This document shows, piece by piece, positions 18,576 through 26,048 of a stretch of DNA of 38,213 nucleotides. The DNA comes from Frankia sp. AgB32 (GTDB taxonomy: Bacteria > Actinomycetota > Actinomycetes > Frankiales > Frankiaceae). A model generated the notes under the pieces. It saw only the letters and a list, made by a program, of their open reading frames with translations, was not told the origin of the DNA and did no database searches. The stretch spans positions 1-38,213 of the forward strand of contig NZ_JALKFX010000087.1 in NCBI RefSeq assembly GCF_023243045.1, read 5' to 3'. Position 1 is the first letter of the stretch; each line of letters starts with the position of its first letter. The translations under genes and the position numbers were made by a program.

Positions 18576-20147
18576 ATGACCGCGCTGACGAGCAGTCCCC
18601 AGCCGCGACTACACCTCAAGACGGGCACCTCGTGGACCGACGCGTTCACCCGATGCCGCGAGATCGCCCCGGAGGCGTTCGACGACGACCGCCTCCGCAA
18701 CCTCTGGGGCGGCGAATGGCACCGCAGCGGTACTCCCCTGCACAGCCTCTCCGCCGTCGACGGCACGCCGATCTCCGGCCCGCCGATGATCGACCAGGCG
18801 GAGGCCCGGGAGGCCATCCGGGCCACCCTCGACGATCACAAGAAGTGGCGCGACGTCGCCCTGCCCGAGCGCCGGGCCCGGGTCCGGGCCGCCGTCGACG
18901 CCATGACGGAACATCGTGAGCTGCTCGCGCTGCTGCTTGTCTGGGAGATCGGCAAGCCCTGGCGCCTCGCCCTCACCGACGTCGACCGGGCCCTCGACGG
19001 CGCCCGCTGGTACGCCGAGGAGATCGAGGCGATGATCGACGGCCGGGTGCCGCTGCCCGGCCCGGTGAGCAACATCGCGAGCTGGAACTACCCGATGAGC
19101 GTGCTCATGCACGCGATGCTCGTCCAGATGCTCGCCGGCAACGCCGCGATCGCCAAGACCCCGACCGACGGCGGGGCCGCCTGCCTGACCCTCGCCTGCG
19201 CGCTGGCCCGCCGGGAGGGCCTGCCCGTCTCGCTGGTGTCCGGCTCCGGCTCCCGGCTGTCGGGCGCGCTGGTCCGCGCCCCGGAGATCGGCTGCCTGGC
19301 CTTCGTCGGCGGCCGCTCGGCCGGTGGGCAGGTCGCCGCCGCCCTCGTCGACACCGGCAAGCGGCACTTCCTCGAACAGGAAGGTCTCAACGCCTGGGGC
19401 ATCTGGGAGTTCTCCCAGTGGGACCTGCTGGCCGCCCACCTGCGCAAGGGCTTCGAGTACGCCAAGCAGCGCTGCACCGCCTACCCGCGGTACGTCGTCC
19501 AGCGCCAGCTGTTCGACCGTTTCCTCGAGATGTACCTGCCGGTGGTGCGTGGCGTGCGGTTCGGCCACCCGCTCGCCGTCGCCGACGACGCCGACCCGCT
19601 GCCCGAGCTGGACTACGGGCCGGTCATCAACCACGACAAGGCCACCGAGCTGGCCGCGAAGATCGACGAGGCGATCACGAAGGGCGGGGTGCCGCTCTAC
19701 CGCGGTGACCTCGCCGACGGCCGGTTCATCGCCGGGCAGGACACCGGCGCCTACCTGCCGCCGGTGGCGATCCTCAGCCCGCCGGCGTCCTGCGGGCTGC
19801 ACCACGCCGAGCCGTTCGGTCCGGTCGACACGATCATCGTCGTCGACTCCGAGGCCGAGCTGCTGGCCGCGATGAACGCCTCGAACGGGGCCCTGGTCGC
19901 GTCGGTGGCCAGTGACGACGAATCCCTCGCCGGCCGACTCGCCGAGGAGCTGGCGGCGTTCAAGGTGGGGATCAACGCACCCCGGTCCCGCGGCGACCGC
20001 GACGAGCCCTTCGGCGGGCGCGGCGCCTCCTGGAAGGGTGCCTTCGTCGGCGGGGCGCACCTGGCCCGCGCGGTCACCGTCGGCCCCGACCCGAACGAGC
20101 GCCTGGTCGGCAACTTCCCGAGTTACTCGCTGTATCCGGAGGTCTGA
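18576..20147 (+). CDS. Aldehyde dehydrogenase superfamily protein
   Basis: 523 residues. The ALDH fold is clear: oxyanion Asn171 in SWNYPMSV, cofactor-binding Lys194 in AIAKTPTDGG, general-base region EQEG (Glu267/Glu269 in place of ELGG), catalytic Cys300 in KQRCTAYPR, and a C-terminal HAEPFGPVDT loop. NAD(P)-dependent oxidation of an aldehyde or reductive formation from an acyl donor are both possible. The segments around Glu267 and Cys300 depart from standard ALDHs (EQEG not ELGG, RC not GQ-C), so the specificity is not predictable; related proteins are annotated as proline dehydrogenase/P5C- or acyl-CoA-reductase-like. The ATG at 18576 has only a weak ribosome site. Monocistronic: the next gene is convergent (20210, minus). 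Confidence 0.75.
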   Translation: MTALTSSPQPRLHLKTGTSWTDAFTRCREIAPEAFDDDRLRNLWGGEWHRSGTPLHSLSAVDGTPISGPPMIDQAEAREAIRATLDDHKKWRDVALPERRARVRAAVDAMTEHRELLALLLVWEIGKPWRLALTDVDRALDGARWYAEEIEAMIDGRVPLPGPVSNIASWNYPMSVLMHAMLVQMLAGNAAIAKTPTDGGAACLTLACALARREGLPVSLVSGSGSRLSGALVRAPEIGCLAFVGGRSAGGQVAAALVDTGKRHFLEQEGLNAWGIWEFSQWDLLAAHLRKGFEYAKQRCTAYPRYVVQRQLFDRFLEMYLPVVRGVRFGHPLAVADDADPLPELDYGPVINHDKATELAAKIDEAITKGGVPLYRGDLADGRFIAGQDTGAYLPPVAILSPPASCGLHHAEPFGPVDTIIVVDSEAELLAAMNASNGALVASVASDDESLAGRLAEELAAFKVGINAPRSRGDRDEPFGGRGASWKGAFVGGAHLARAVTVGPDPNERLVGNFPSYSLYPEV

Positions 20148-20209
20148 CGGAGACCCGGCCGGGCGAGGAGGCAGCAGGAGACCGAGACGGAGCAGCCTGG
20201 CGGCCCGGC

Positions 20210-21007
20210 TCAGGCTGACTCCGGGGAGCGGCGCGGCGACGGCGCCAGACCATGCGGCAGACCGTGCTCGGCGAGCGGGCCCAGCCGCAGGCCGGCGTCG
20301 TCGCAGCGGGCGGCGAGCTCGGGCAGGGCGCCGAGCGCACTGTGCCACGCGCCGGGCGCGGAGGTGCAGTCGCAGTCGTGCAGCAGCACCGTGGCCCCGC
20401 CCCGCAGGTCGGGGGCCAGGGTCGCCAGGACGCTGCGCGGCGTCGCCTCCGCCGTCCAGTCCCGGCCCCAGGCCGACCACAGGACCGGGGTCAGCTCCAG
20501 CCCCCGCGCCGCGACCAGCACGCCGGCGGACAGCACGCCGTGCGGCGGGCGCAGGAAGCGGGGGACCTGGCCGGTGCACTGCGCGACCAGGTCACGGGTG
20601 CGGGCCAGCTGGTCGTAGGTGGACCGGGGGCCGCGCAGCAGCATCGGCCGGTGGTCCCAGCCGTGCACGGCGAGCTCGTGGCCGGCGGCCACCATCTCGC
20701 GGGCCAGCTCCGGCGAGCGTTCCAGCAGGCTGCCGAGCACGAAGAAGGTGGCGTGCACCTCAAGCTCGGCCAGGACATCGAGGAACAGCGGCGTCGAGGC
20801 GGGATCAGGCCCGTCGTCGAAGGTGAGCGCGACATGGTCCGCGATACCGATGCCGGCCAGGCCGGGCGCCAGCCGCACCCGCAGTCGGCGCAGGGTGGCC
20901 AGGGACGGCAGGCCGTGGACGAGACCGGCCGTCGCCCCCAACGTCACCGCCGCGCCCGCGACGCGACGGCCCGCGACGAACCGGTGTGTCTCGACAGACC
21001 GGGCCAT
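20210..21007 (-). CDS. Polysaccharide deacetylase (NodB domain, CE4 family)
   Basis: 265 residues. An uncleaved N-terminal hydrophobic stretch (about 16-34) may tether it to the membrane. The NodB domain (about 55-240) has motif 1 TFDDGPD (Asp64 base, Asp65 metal), motif 2 HGWDHR (His115 and His119 metal ligands), motif 3 RPPHG (153-157, His replacing the usual Tyr) and motif 5 LLHDCD with the catalytic His. Predicted to remove N- or O-acetyl groups from a cell-wall polymer. It is divergent from the TerD fusion gene across 226 bp that contain three imperfect tandem repeats, so the two may share regulation. Confidence 0.9.
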   Translation of the reverse strand: MARSVETHRFVAGRRVAGAAVTLGATAGLVHGLPSLATLRRLRVRLAPGLAGIGIADHVALTFDDGPDPASTPLFLDVLAELEVHATFFVLGSLLERSPELAREMVAAGHELAVHGWDHRPMLLRGPRSTYDQLARTRDLVAQCTGQVPRFLRPPHGVLSAGVLVAARGLELTPVLWSAWGRDWTAEATPRSVLATLAPDLRGGATVLLHDCDCTSAPGAWHSALGALPELAARCDDAGLRLGPLAEHGLPHGLAPSPRRSPESA

Positions 21008-21050
21008 GAGAAGACTCTTTCACACCATCCAGCGCCTCCTCACCGACACC

Positions 21051-21112
21051 CTGTCAGGAGTGGCGGCCGCCTGTCGGGAATGGCAGCCACCCCGTCCGGC
21101 GTGGCAGCCCTC
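21051..21112. repeat. Three imperfect ~21-bp tandem repeats in a divergent promoter region
   Basis: Units start CTGTCAGGAGTGGCGGC (21051), CTGTCGGGAATGGCAGC (21071) and CCGTCCGGCGTGGCAGC (21092). The shared core is YGTC-NGG-NRTGGC-RGC. A repeat period of 20-21 bp, two helical turns, places the cores on one face of the DNA, as in cooperative regulator sites. They lie 44-106 bp upstream of the deacetylase start and 122 bp or more from the TerD fusion start. Confidence 0.5.
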
Positions 21113-21233
21113 ACGGCACCGCCGACCAGGGCGGATCTCGCCGGACGACCCGCCGCTTCGGACCGGATCGACATACATTCTCCTGCGAACGGCCGCATCC
21201 GCCCCGGCCCTGGCGCAATGACGGAAAGGCCCC

Positions 21234-23087
21234 ATGACCCTGGCACCAGCCCTGCGGAAGGGCGCCAACACGCCTGTTCCCACCGGCGTGCTGCGGGTCG
21301 TGGTCGGCTGGACCCCGGGGCGGACGGTGGACGTCTGCGCCGTGCTCCTCACGGAGCTGGACCGGGTCCGCTCGGACGACGACTTCGTGTTCTACAATGC
21401 GCCGACGCACCCCTCGGGCGCCGTGTCGCTCGCCGCCTCCGCGCCGGGCTCGGCGGGCGTGGTCGCGACGCTGCCCCGGGTGCCGCCGGAGGTCGCCCGC
21501 ATCATCGTCGCCGGCTCCCTGGAGGACGGGGCCTTCCCGCTGCTGGCCGACCTGACCGTCACCGTGACCGACGGCGCCGGCCAGGCGGTCGCCCGCTTCG
21601 TGCCGGAACCCGACGAGCCGGTCACGGCGCTGGTGTTCGGCGAGGTGTACCGCCGCGGCGGCGGCTGGCGGTTCCGCGCCGTCGGTCAGGGCTGGGAGAG
21701 CGGCCTGGCCGGCCTCGCCCGTGGTTTCGGCATCCACATCCAGGACACCGACGACGCCGAACGACGTGACGACGCCACACCAGGCAGGCCGGCCGCGCGC
21801 CGTGAGGAGGCCGAGCCTGCGGGCGACCCGCCTGACACGCGGGTGCTGCCCGAGGTCGAACCGGACGAGGCCCGCCCGGCCACCCGGCCGACCCGGGACG
21901 CACGCGACGACCCGGCCGCGGACGACGAGCGCACCCTCGACGAAGCGACCGCGCGCCCGTGGATCCGGCCGGACTGGTACGGCGATCCGGTGCGACCGGA
22001 CCACATGCGCTGGTGGGATGGCCGCAGGTGGCAGGGCGGCCCGGTGCCGATGCACGTCGAGTCGGACGCGACCTGCGGGCGGTGCGGCGCCGAGAAGCGG
22101 TGGCGGTTGTTCGGCGGGCCGCCGGTCTGCGAGGCCTGCACCGAGGAGGTCCGTGCGTTCCTGCGGGACTGGCGGGACCGGCTCGGCACGGCGCTGGCCG
22201 CGGGCGACGCCGACCCGAACGACGCCAACCCGAACGGCGGCGAACCGAACGAGGCCGGGCCAGGTGGCTTCGAGGTGCGTGCCATCGACCTGGAGCCGTT
22301 CTGGGTCGAGCTGCGCTACCAGCGGATCCCGCAGTCGGTCGGCTGGGAGATCGTCCGCTCGGACGGGCTGGCGCACCTGGAACGGCTGACGGCGTTCGCC
22401 TTCTCCGACGGGGTGGTCGAGGCCGACGAGGTCGCGCGGATCGAGTCGGTCGCCGACCGGCTGCGCCTCGCCGGGCCCGAGGTGGACGCGCTGCGGGCCC
22501 GGCTCGCCCGCGGTCTGGAGCTCAGCCGGATCGGGGCCGGTGAGCTGCCCCGACTGCCGGAGGACGGCCTGCACCTCGAACTCGACGAGATCCTGCACCT
22601 TGATGTCCCGGCGACGTTGGTGCGACCGGCGGCGGACGGGCCGCGCCAGACGCCGGGTCGCCTGATCGGCACCAACCGCAAGCTGCGCTTCCTCGGCGAG
22701 ACCGGACGCGGCACCGAACTCGGCCTGCCGAAGATCGTCGAGGTGGAGGTCCGGGGCGGCGCCGTCGAGATCGCCGCGACGACGGCCCGCGGCTCCGGCG
22801 ACTACCTGGTCGAGGACCCGGAGTACGTCGCCGCGGTGCTGGTCGGCATCCTGCGGGTGGCCCGCCGGCAGGTGATCGCGCCGGGTAGCCGGGCGAGCCG
22901 GGCGATCCCGCAGGCGGTGAAGGCCGAGGTGTGGCGGCGCGACCGCGGCGTGTGCGTGGAGTGCGGCGGCGGCGAGCACCTCGAGTTCGACCACGTGATC
23001 CCGTTCAGCCGGGGCGGGGCGTCCAGCGTGAACAACCTGCAGTTGCTGTGTCGAGGGTGCAACCGCGCGAAGGGCGCACGGATCTGA
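21234..23087 (+). CDS. TerD - zinc ribbon - TerB-like - PH-like - HNH endonuclease fusion
   Basis: 617 residues with at least five modules. Residues 1-170 are a TerD domain (VLLTELDRVRSDDDFVFYN and RIIVAGSLEDG mark the Ca2+-binding fold). A charged, disordered linker spans 171-240. A short Trp-rich DUF2510-like stretch (247-267) precedes a zinc ribbon, Cys281/284 with Cys299/302. Residues 375-430 (LTAFAFSDGVVEADEVARIE) look like a TerB helical bundle, and 445-540 like a PH-type domain (LIGTNRKLRFLGE). The C-terminus (556-613) is an HNH nuclease: Cys574/Cys577, EFDHVIPFSRGG (His587), Asn601, Cys606/Cys609. Ter proteins are predicted to sense stress at the membrane; fusions to nucleases suggest a DNA- or RNA-cleaving output. 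It starts a gene set with the PLD (25 bp downstream) and SGNH genes. The ATG has GGAAAGG upstream. TerB-like and PH-like calls are my pattern readings. Confidence 0.8.
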   Translation: MTLAPALRKGANTPVPTGVLRVVVGWTPGRTVDVCAVLLTELDRVRSDDDFVFYNAPTHPSGAVSLAASAPGSAGVVATLPRVPPEVARIIVAGSLEDGAFPLLADLTVTVTDGAGQAVARFVPEPDEPVTALVFGEVYRRGGGWRFRAVGQGWESGLAGLARGFGIHIQDTDDAERRDDATPGRPAARREEAEPAGDPPDTRVLPEVEPDEARPATRPTRDARDDPAADDERTLDEATARPWIRPDWYGDPVRPDHMRWWDGRRWQGGPVPMHVESDATCGRCGAEKRWRLFGGPPVCEACTEEVRAFLRDWRDRLGTALAAGDADPNDANPNGGEPNEAGPGGFEVRAIDLEPFWVELRYQRIPQSVGWEIVRSDGLAHLERLTAFAFSDGVVEADEVARIESVADRLRLAGPEVDALRARLARGLELSRIGAGELPRLPEDGLHLELDEILHLDVPATLVRPAADGPRQTPGRLIGTNRKLRFLGETGRGTELGLPKIVEVEVRGGAVEIAATTARGSGDYLVEDPEYVAAVLVGILRVARRQVIAPGSRASRAIPQAVKAEVWRRDRGVCVECGGGEHLEFDHVIPFSRGGASSVNNLQLLCRGCNRAKGARI

Positions 23088-23112
23088 CGCGCGAGAGAGG
23101 GATCGGGGTTCG

Positions 23113-24780
23113 ATGACAGGCACGGTCGACGAGGCGCCGGACGCGCCGCCGCTCGCGGCACCGCCAGCCGAGGACGGCCTGCTGCGCGCCTGGTTTCTGA
23201 CCGCCGAGGAACGCGGTAACCCGGACACCGAGCTGGACCGCCGGCACCCGGACGACCGCTCGTGGACGACCGGCAACCTCGTGGTCGCGCTCATCCACGG
23301 CCGGGAGTACTTCAGCCGGTTGCTGACGACGGTCGAGAAGCTCGACCGGGGCGATCTGCTGCTGTTCACCGACTGGCGCGGGGATCTCGACCAGCGCCTC
23401 GACGGCGCCGGCTCGGAGGTCGGCGAGGTGCTGGGCCGCGCGGCGCGGCGCGGGGTCGTGGTGCGCGGGCTGGTCTGGCGCTCGCATCTGGAGCTGCTGT
23501 CGTTCAGCTCGAAGCCCAACCGGCTGCTCGCGGAGCGGCTGACCGAGTCGGGTGCGCAGGTGGTGCTCGACCACCGGGTCCGTCGCAGCGGCAGCCATCA
23601 CCAGAAGCTGGTGGTGGCGCGGCCGGCCGGCGACCCGTCGGCGGGCGTCGCCTTCGCCGGCGGCATCGATCTCTGCTACAACCGGCGCGACGACGCCGCC
23701 CACGCGGGCGATCCGCAGGGTCAGCCGATCGCCGCCGAGTACGGCGACGCCCCGCCCTGGCATGACATCCAGGTCGAGGTGCGGGGCCCGGCCGTCGGCG
23801 ACCTGGAGCACACGTTCCGCGAGCGGTGGGACGATCCGGCCAGCCTGGACACCCCGAATCCGCTGCGGCGGCTGTTCTACCGGATCCGGCCGGTGGCCAC
23901 GCGCACGGACCCGCTGCCCGCGGTGCGGGCCGATCCGCCGCCGGTCGGCTCGCACAACGTGCAGATCCTGCGGACCTATCCGCGCCGACTGCGGCCGCCG
24001 TACCCGTTCGCCCCGGTCGGGGAGCGGTCGATCGCCCGGGCGTACCAGAAGGTGCTGCGCCGCGCCCGCCGGCTGATCTACCTGGAGGACCAGTACATGT
24101 GGTCCACGGAGGTCGCCCGGCTGTTCGCCGACGCACTGCGCCGCGCCCCGGACCTGCATCTGATCATCGTGGTGCCGCGGTACCCGACCCAGGGTGGACC
24201 GCTGTCGCTGCCCCCGAACCTGGTGGGCCGGGAGCAGGCCCTGGAGGTCTGCCGGGCCGCCGGCGGCGACCGGGTGGCCGTCTACGACGTGGAGAACCAC
24301 GCCGGCACCCCCGTCTACGTGCACGCGAAGGCGGTGACGGTGGACGACGTGTGGGCGTCGGTCGGGTCGGACAACCTCAACCGCCGGTCGTGGACGCACG
24401 ACAGCGAGCTGGCGGTCGCCACGATCGACGACGCGCTGGACCCGCGCGAGCCGCGAGACCTGGGCGGCCTCGGCGACGGCGCCCGGGTGTTCGCCCGGGA
24501 CCTGCGGCTGCGGCTGTGGCGCGAGCACCTGGACTGGGACGGTCCGGATGACGACCTGCTCGATCCGGCGGCCGGTTTCGCCGCGTTCCGCCGGCGGGCC
24601 GAGGATCTCGCCGCCTGGCATGCCGGCGGCCGGGTCGGCGACCGGCCACCCGGCCGGATAGTGCCACACACCCCGACCCGACTCGGCCGTCTGCGCCGCG
24701 CGTGGGCCGCGCCTCTTTACCATGCGATCTACGATCCCGACGGACGGCCACGCCGCATGCGTTCCGCCGGCCAGTGGTGA
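23113..24780 (+). CDS. Phospholipase D superfamily protein (two HKD motifs)
   Basis: 555 residues, bilobed PLD fold. First HKD motif: His163-Gln-Lys165 in SGSHHQKLVVAR, followed by GGIDLCYNRRDD. Second: His404-Ala-Lys406 in VYVHAKAVTVDD, followed by VGSDNLNRRSW with the usual Gly-Ser and Asn. Both active-site halves are intact, so phosphodiester hydrolysis or transphosphatidylation is expected. There is no signal peptide (the N-terminus is acidic and Pro/Ala-rich), implying a cytoplasmic or peripheral membrane location. The substrate could be phospholipid or nucleic acid, as both occur in the superfamily. The 25-bp gap to the TerD/HNH gene, with GAGAGAGGG as ribosome site, indicates co-transcription. 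Confidence 0.85.
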   Translation: MTGTVDEAPDAPPLAAPPAEDGLLRAWFLTAEERGNPDTELDRRHPDDRSWTTGNLVVALIHGREYFSRLLTTVEKLDRGDLLLFTDWRGDLDQRLDGAGSEVGEVLGRAARRGVVVRGLVWRSHLELLSFSSKPNRLLAERLTESGAQVVLDHRVRRSGSHHQKLVVARPAGDPSAGVAFAGGIDLCYNRRDDAAHAGDPQGQPIAAEYGDAPPWHDIQVEVRGPAVGDLEHTFRERWDDPASLDTPNPLRRLFYRIRPVATRTDPLPAVRADPPPVGSHNVQILRTYPRRLRPPYPFAPVGERSIARAYQKVLRRARRLIYLEDQYMWSTEVARLFADALRRAPDLHLIIVVPRYPTQGGPLSLPPNLVGREQALEVCRAAGGDRVAVYDVENHAGTPVYVHAKAVTVDDVWASVGSDNLNRRSWTHDSELAVATIDDALDPREPRDLGGLGDGARVFARDLRLRLWREHLDWDGPDDDLLDPAAGFAAFRRRAEDLAAWHAGGRVGDRPPGRIVPHTPTRLGRLRRAWAAPLYHAIYDPDGRPRRMRSAGQW

Positions 24781-24813
24781 CTGTTCGCCGCAGAGAGAGG
24801 AAAAGAGAAAAAA

Positions 24814-25641
24814 GTGCGGATCGGACGATTGGGGCCGATCGGCTGGATGTTCGTGGCCGCGATCGCGCTGGTGCTGGGCGCCCTCGTGATCGACCATGCC
24901 TCGCCCGGCCCGCGCACGCGGGTCGCGCTGTGGGGGGACTCGCTGGCGTGGGAATCGGAGGCGTCGTTCGCTCAGACGGTGACGGCCGAGCATCGCGACT
25001 CCGCCCCCGCCAAGGTGCTCGTGCGGACCTGGGGCGGCACAGCGCCGTGTGACTGGCTCACCGACATCCGTGACCAGTCCCGGCGCTGGCATCCCACCGT
25101 GGCCGCGCTGGCGTTCTCCGGCAACCAGGGCAGCGACTGCATGCGCGGCCGAGATCTGCTCACCGCCTACCGGCAGGACGTGACGGCCGCAGTCGAGCGG
25201 CTCACCGCCGCGGGAACGACGGTGCTGCTGGTCGAGGCACCGCCGCGCAGTGACCAGTCGGTCGACGCCGCCGGGCTGACGCCGCTGGACCGGTTGTGGC
25301 AGGAGATCGCGGCGGCGCACCCGCACACTCTGGTCGCGCCCGCCGGCCGGGTGGTCAGCGCCGATGGCCGGTTCGCGCCGACGCTGCCGTGCGACCAGGG
25401 CGAGACGTGCGGTCCCGGCGGGATGGTGACTATCCGCAGCCCCGACGGGACGCACTTCTGCCCGTACATCGAGCCGCCGATGACGCCGTGCCCGGTGGCG
25501 TCGCCCGGCGCCGCCCGCTACGGCGCGGCGATCGCCCGCGAGGCGCTGGCCGCCGCGGACGGCGCCGCGGCGGACACGACACCCGGTGACGAGCGCCGGA
25601 TCGCCAACGCGGGCGCGGGCGCCGCGCTCCCGGGTGGTTAG
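24814..25641 (+). CDS. Membrane-anchored SGNH hydrolase
   Basis: 275 residues from a GTG preceded by a purine-rich ribosome site. One N-terminal membrane helix (residues 9-27) exports the catalytic domain. SGNH blocks: GDS with Ser43 (ALWGDSLAWES), Gly74 in RTWGGTAPCDW, Asn104 in AFSGNQGSD, and Asp211-x-x-His214 (SPDGTHFC). Several cysteines (79, 109, 193, 199, 216, 226) suggest extracytoplasmic disulphides. Such domains often occur attached to acyltransferase-3 proteins and act on O-acyl groups of surface polymers. It follows the PLD gene by 33 bp on the same strand and is likely the third gene of that operon. Its stop overlaps the stop of the convergent small gene at 25638. Confidence 0.75.
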   Translation: MRIGRLGPIGWMFVAAIALVLGALVIDHASPGPRTRVALWGDSLAWESEASFAQTVTAEHRDSAPAKVLVRTWGGTAPCDWLTDIRDQSRRWHPTVAALAFSGNQGSDCMRGRDLLTAYRQDVTAAVERLTAAGTTVLLVEAPPRSDQSVDAAGLTPLDRLWQEIAAAHPHTLVAPAGRVVSADGRFAPTLPCDQGETCGPGGMVTIRSPDGTHFCPYIEPPMTPCPVASPGAARYGAAIAREALAAADGAAADTTPGDERRIANAGAGAALPGG

Positions 25642-25955
25642 GCGACGGGCCGGTGGGCGTTGGCGATGCGCCGGCCGGTGACGGGCCGGCGGTGGATGCC
25701 GAGCTCGTCGCGCCAGGAGAGACAGGTCCGGTCCGGCATGCCGATCATCGAGAGCTGGTCGGCGAGGTCGGCGGCGAACGCCTCCACGTCCGCGGGCCGG
25801 CGGACGAGCACGGCCAGGCCGTTCTCGTCGACGGCGGCGATGCCGGCACGGTCACTCAGGCCCGCGCCCAACTGGTCGGCGAGCTCCTCCGGCCCGGTGA
25901 GCTGGCGGGGCAGTTCCGGCCAGGCGACGTCGACCAGGAGCGTGTCCGCCGGCAT
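25638..25955 (-). CDS. Small protein of unknown function (105 residues)
   Basis: I do not recognise a family. The gene has a textbook ribosome site (AAGGAGG, 5 nt from the ATG at 25955) and strong GC3 bias, so I consider it real. The protein is acidic in the first 75 residues (MPADTLLVDVAWPELPR, then a helix-rich Ala/Asp/Leu stretch) and ends with a basic segment rich in Arg and His (RRPVTGRRIANAHRP). One Cys (in RTCLSWRDE). No signal or membrane helix. It lies between the SGNH gene (overlapping, convergent) and the ABC exporter gene (same strand, 94 bp upstream of the small gene), so it may be translated from the exporter transcript. Confidence 0.65.
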   Translation of the reverse strand: MPADTLLVDVAWPELPRQLTGPEELADQLGAGLSDRAGIAAVDENGLAVLVRRPADVEAFAADLADQLSMIGMPDRTCLSWRDELGIHRRPVTGRRIANAHRPVA

Positions 25956-26048
25956 GATGGCCTCCTTCGATACGTCCCGATCGTCGCCGCACCGGAACGA
26001 TGGCGGCGACCGCGCATCGTCGGCCTCCCCCGGCCGTCGAACGCCGAA

